Notes under the pieces: generated by a model
Told to the model about the DNA's origin: nothing
Seen by the model: the letters and a program-made list of their open reading frames with translations, nothing else
Database searches by the model: none
Assembly: GCF_026157065.1 (NCBI RefSeq)
Contig: NZ_JANLGQ010000008.1
Span: 1-64,000 of the forward strand
Origin: Enterococcus sp. HY326
GTDB lineage: Bacteria; Bacillota; Bacilli; Lactobacillales; Enterococcaceae
Length of the DNA: 64,000 nt
Direction of reading: 5' to 3'
Program-made: the position numbers and the translations under genes
Shown here: positions 62,801 to 64,000 of the stretch, piece by piece
How the letters are laid out: each line of letters begins with the position of its first letter
Numbering within the stretch: the first letter of the stretch is position 1

Positions 62801-63603
62801 GACCCCCCTAATGAAAATGAAACTATTGGATCCGACTTGTTTAGTGTTGACAAGGGCTCAATGTACTGGGGAATCGAAATAGTTGACCCAGTGACACCCG
62901 GACCAGTCGCCCCGTTATTTGGCAAAAAGCTATTGGGAATTCTGTAAGTGGTACGACTACCAAAAGCATAATAATTTCCGCTCTCCATCTTAATGTATAC
63001 AGCTTGATCTTCCTCTCGCCCAACATAAAGCTCATCAACTACTTCTCCTGTTGGCATACCCGTCATCTCTACTGGTTTGTTATTGTGTAATTGAAGAGTG
63101 TTATTACCCATATTCCCCTTGTCGCCTCTGCCCCAAGCATACATCTTATTATCTTCCGCTAAGGCATACATTGTATGGTATGCACCCCAGATTTTTTTAA
63201 TCTTAATATTATTTTCGGTAAAATAAGGTACACGTTTCATCCCACCATTATACCGATTTGTCCCCCCTTGATTCCATGCCATATCAATACCCATAACACC
63301 GTACATATTGTAGCCCCACATCCAAACAGCACCTTGATCATCTAAGGCACCGCCACCTAAATAAAGTGCTACCGCATCAATAAATTTAACCGAAGAAAGC
63401 AGCCCCGGATCCGTCGCTTCAATCGGATCAGCTAAATCTAATGAATCAAGGTTTGTTACCTGTAATTCCGGTGGTAAATCGATACTATTACCGGCTTTTG
63501 TTTCAGTTGGCGAAGTGCTTTTTATCAATAAGACACAAGCTACACTAAACAGAATAATAACTGATAGGATTCGTAAAATTTTATTTTTTTTAATCTTTTT
63601 CAT
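59863..63603 (-). CDS. Large secreted protein with N-terminal RCC1-type repeats
   Basis: The 1246-residue protein starts with a basic stretch and one hydrophobic helix (about 9-27), a signal or anchor. Residues about 70-400 hold at least five RCC1-like blades, each with a short strand then a G-x-V/A-x-x-WG motif: GAVWMWGYNMYGVMG, NKMYAWGRGDKGNMG, GKAYSWGLNGTGQLG, GDVYNFG and GRVWAWASNMTYQYG. The rest is unrecognised and Thr/Ser/Asn/Tyr-rich, with no C-terminal LPXTG. GAGGGGTGA sits 8 nt before the ATG at 63603. It follows the matrix-like gene by 28 bp. Likely extracellular; ligand unknown. Confidence 0.85.
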   Translation of the reverse strand: MKKIKKNKILRILSVIILFSVACVLLIKSTSPTETKAGNSIDLPPELQVTNLDSLDLADPIEATDPGLLSSVKFIDAVALYLGGGALDDQGAVWMWGYNMYGVMGIDMAWNQGGTNRYNGGMKRVPYFTENNIKIKKIWGAYHTMYALAEDNKMYAWGRGDKGNMGNNTLQLHNNKPVEMTGMPTGEVVDELYVGREEDQAVYIKMESGNYYAFGSRTTYRIPNSFLPNNGATGPGVTGSTISIPQYIEPLSTLNKSDPIVSFSLGGSHALVATQSGKAYSWGLNGTGQLGIGSLTSVYTLNEIPFFSNNNLKVIQVSANTDDSLALTDTGDVYNFGLIKADNNTGASAASIIRTPTKVEIDLTSANYTPIFKKIQAGRYAELAIDQYGRVWAWASNMTYQYGSDGPSKGTEGENLLFHFENPNYGKLAKRLLQATQVLTVLGDGDTQYETGGTTANPNTPVKAPVFSDLSGTNQVYQLGQTLSKWRSAGMWSNQLLPAADSGNRHPTIYDKRYYETTGDLLDITSVAPSDAVKANSHDKVYFVDEDGRKLVYVVLRTGNSTSTYRYSGNFYVAEDSYSGSWFVNRSGITDLNASTASSSLPTGVTNETALPKVKEDERGWIEAVTDGEANDFTGTQNAAAPYADKIYTYQSYVMILDKSGNLYRSALDGSGTIAWGWDYMPQYEWNGASHFYSDGNGLQARHAVDGLFDMYTYELMFMRGAPRINPTTTDIKSPIRKIYKSESQESQKQNTDVRITLGTAVVNDQLNITIEPELTQAKYIKIPFDPNDINSTITEPTQQQFEAAYNDGTNGYEKGDLITLNGWTADDLINKSPDTSKRLSDNQHIVVTDNCVLWVMTVTHGYSDDTANISRKVYDNYYTNTIVYHDGVNVDLPNEEIYAATEKYIVKTAESKDSDDEDMTVYGLPLDKNGAVIVNPTFGYDEVAIRAFESGDPEYTQYIDGWYLLDSNLTPVKYSLDSIDYLLANKFTHTFDYERDPNGWVTINYKGRLNGSSIDITPYTMDGIAGNEGISGNQETVKKSNAGTTITVSRVPVDVPSATPLNFTVDGGSPQNFTDKKIVFNTISDRNISTMEVIIYYSQAELFLRQVISSQNNEIVVPSQGYFTLENTDGTDSGKEYNMLVNSGTGEAIGFKRVQLQTETGKDLFTINPILPEMYQYYGYRISATEESHAAATLESAPATVSVDFSAGSKYYVTIYIEPTIANSADIPFYNWDYKMNTFGKITAP

Positions 63604-63631
63604 TTGACTCTTCACCCCTCTTTTACCCTTA

Positions 63632-64000
63632 TCAACTATTCACAACTGTCGCCAAAGCAGTATCGATTGTTACCAATGGTTCAGCTTGTGGTGTTTCAGT
63701 CAAGCCCAAATTAAACCAGGCTTTACGATATTGGTAGTTTGCAGCAGTCACCGTTTCGCTTTTAACTTGAATAGCAAAATCTGCACCATTGTATTCTGTA
63801 CCTAAATTATCTGCTAGTGAAATATTATTAAAGAGCGAAGTTGTCGTTCCTAAGGCACTAACTTCCCCTAAATAATAGTAGTAGCCATCTTCTCCATACT
63901 GCCAATTTGTTCCCACAGTAATTAAGACTTCTTTTCCAATAGATGCTGGTAACCGACCATCATCTATACTCGGATGTTCTATTTCCGGAAAGACCATTAC
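63632..64000 (-). CDS. TasA/BsaA-like matrix protein, partial (5' end outside window)
   Basis: The reading frame is open to the window edge and encodes the last 122 residues of a larger protein. ITVGTNWQYGEDGYYYYLGE, LGTEYNGADFAIQVKSETVTA and a following KAWFNLG resemble the C-terminal half of SipW-dependent camelysin/TasA/BsaA-type proteins, which form extracellular biofilm fibres. The N-terminal signal that would confirm this is missing. An ATG at 63997 is probably internal. It is upstream of, and likely co-transcribed with, the RCC1-repeat gene. Confidence 0.55.
   Translation of the reverse strand, partial: VMVFPEIEHPSIDDGRLPASIGKEVLITVGTNWQYGEDGYYYYLGEVSALGTTTSLFNNISLADNLGTEYNGADFAIQVKSETVTAANYQYRKAWFNLGLTETPQAEPLVTIDTALATVVNS

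Overview
The window looks like chromosome from a low-GC Gram-positive coccus of the Enterococcaceae, most likely an Enterococcus or close relative. It opens inside the 5' end of a 16S rRNA gene (minus strand) whose V1 loop and leader are enterococcus-like. The gene content agrees: EbsC, RNase J2 with asd-dapA, cydABDC, type II NADH dehydrogenase with a MenA-like prenyltransferase, and a lipoprotein flavocytochrome. I saw no prophage, insertion sequence, CRISPR array or tRNA gene. Most genes lie on the minus strand.

Layout. 1-0.75 kb: start of an rRNA operon, its promoter and leader. 0.75-9.9 kb: housekeeping genes (S1-domain protein, C-S lyase, cyclophilin, ferredoxin-NADP reductase, YuzB, PgpA family) and the conserved yunD-yutD-yutF-DUF1461 block, then ogt. 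10-13.9 kb: SRP RNA, tadA, a small unlisted membrane protein, RsmF, YugP-type metallopeptidase. 14-19.7 kb: glucokinase, PhnA/YjdM, the ytkL-ytoI-nrnA operon, EbsC. 19.7-24.9 kb: DHA2 efflux pump and asd-dapA-rnjB. 25-29.7 kb: CsbD, an esterase, the menA-ndh operon and a divergent polyprenyl diphosphate synthase. 29.8-36 kb: accessory-looking signalling locus with an ABC-2 exporter, a LytTR response regulator, two paralogous GHKL kinases and a 43-residue peptide gene. 36-42 kb: cydABDC. 42-47 kb: a divergent ClpP paralogue, TrmO, MerR regulator, CPBP-like membrane protein, flavocytochrome lipoprotein. 47-58.7 kb: topB, mnmA, a NifS-type cysteine desulfurase with DUF1831, RarD, a divergent Prs. 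59.8-64 kb: a 1246-residue secreted RCC1-repeat protein next to a partial TasA/BsaA-like matrix protein that runs off the end.

How the parts join. Ndh, the prenyltransferase, the polyprenyl diphosphate synthase and cytochrome bd can form a minimal NADH-(demethyl)menaquinol-O2 chain. The surface flavocytochrome could be an alternative electron acceptor, which is inference. The cysteine desulfurase and MnmA are the two ends of tRNA 2-thiouridine synthesis. The least familiar parts are the two-kinase/ABC/peptide locus at 29.8-36 kb and the RCC1 plus matrix-protein locus at the right edge. There is also a set of long, branched intergenic palindromes that double as terminators, and a fossil LPXTG anchor at 52.7 kb. 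Several starts were moved from the longest frame to the codon that has a ribosome binding site.
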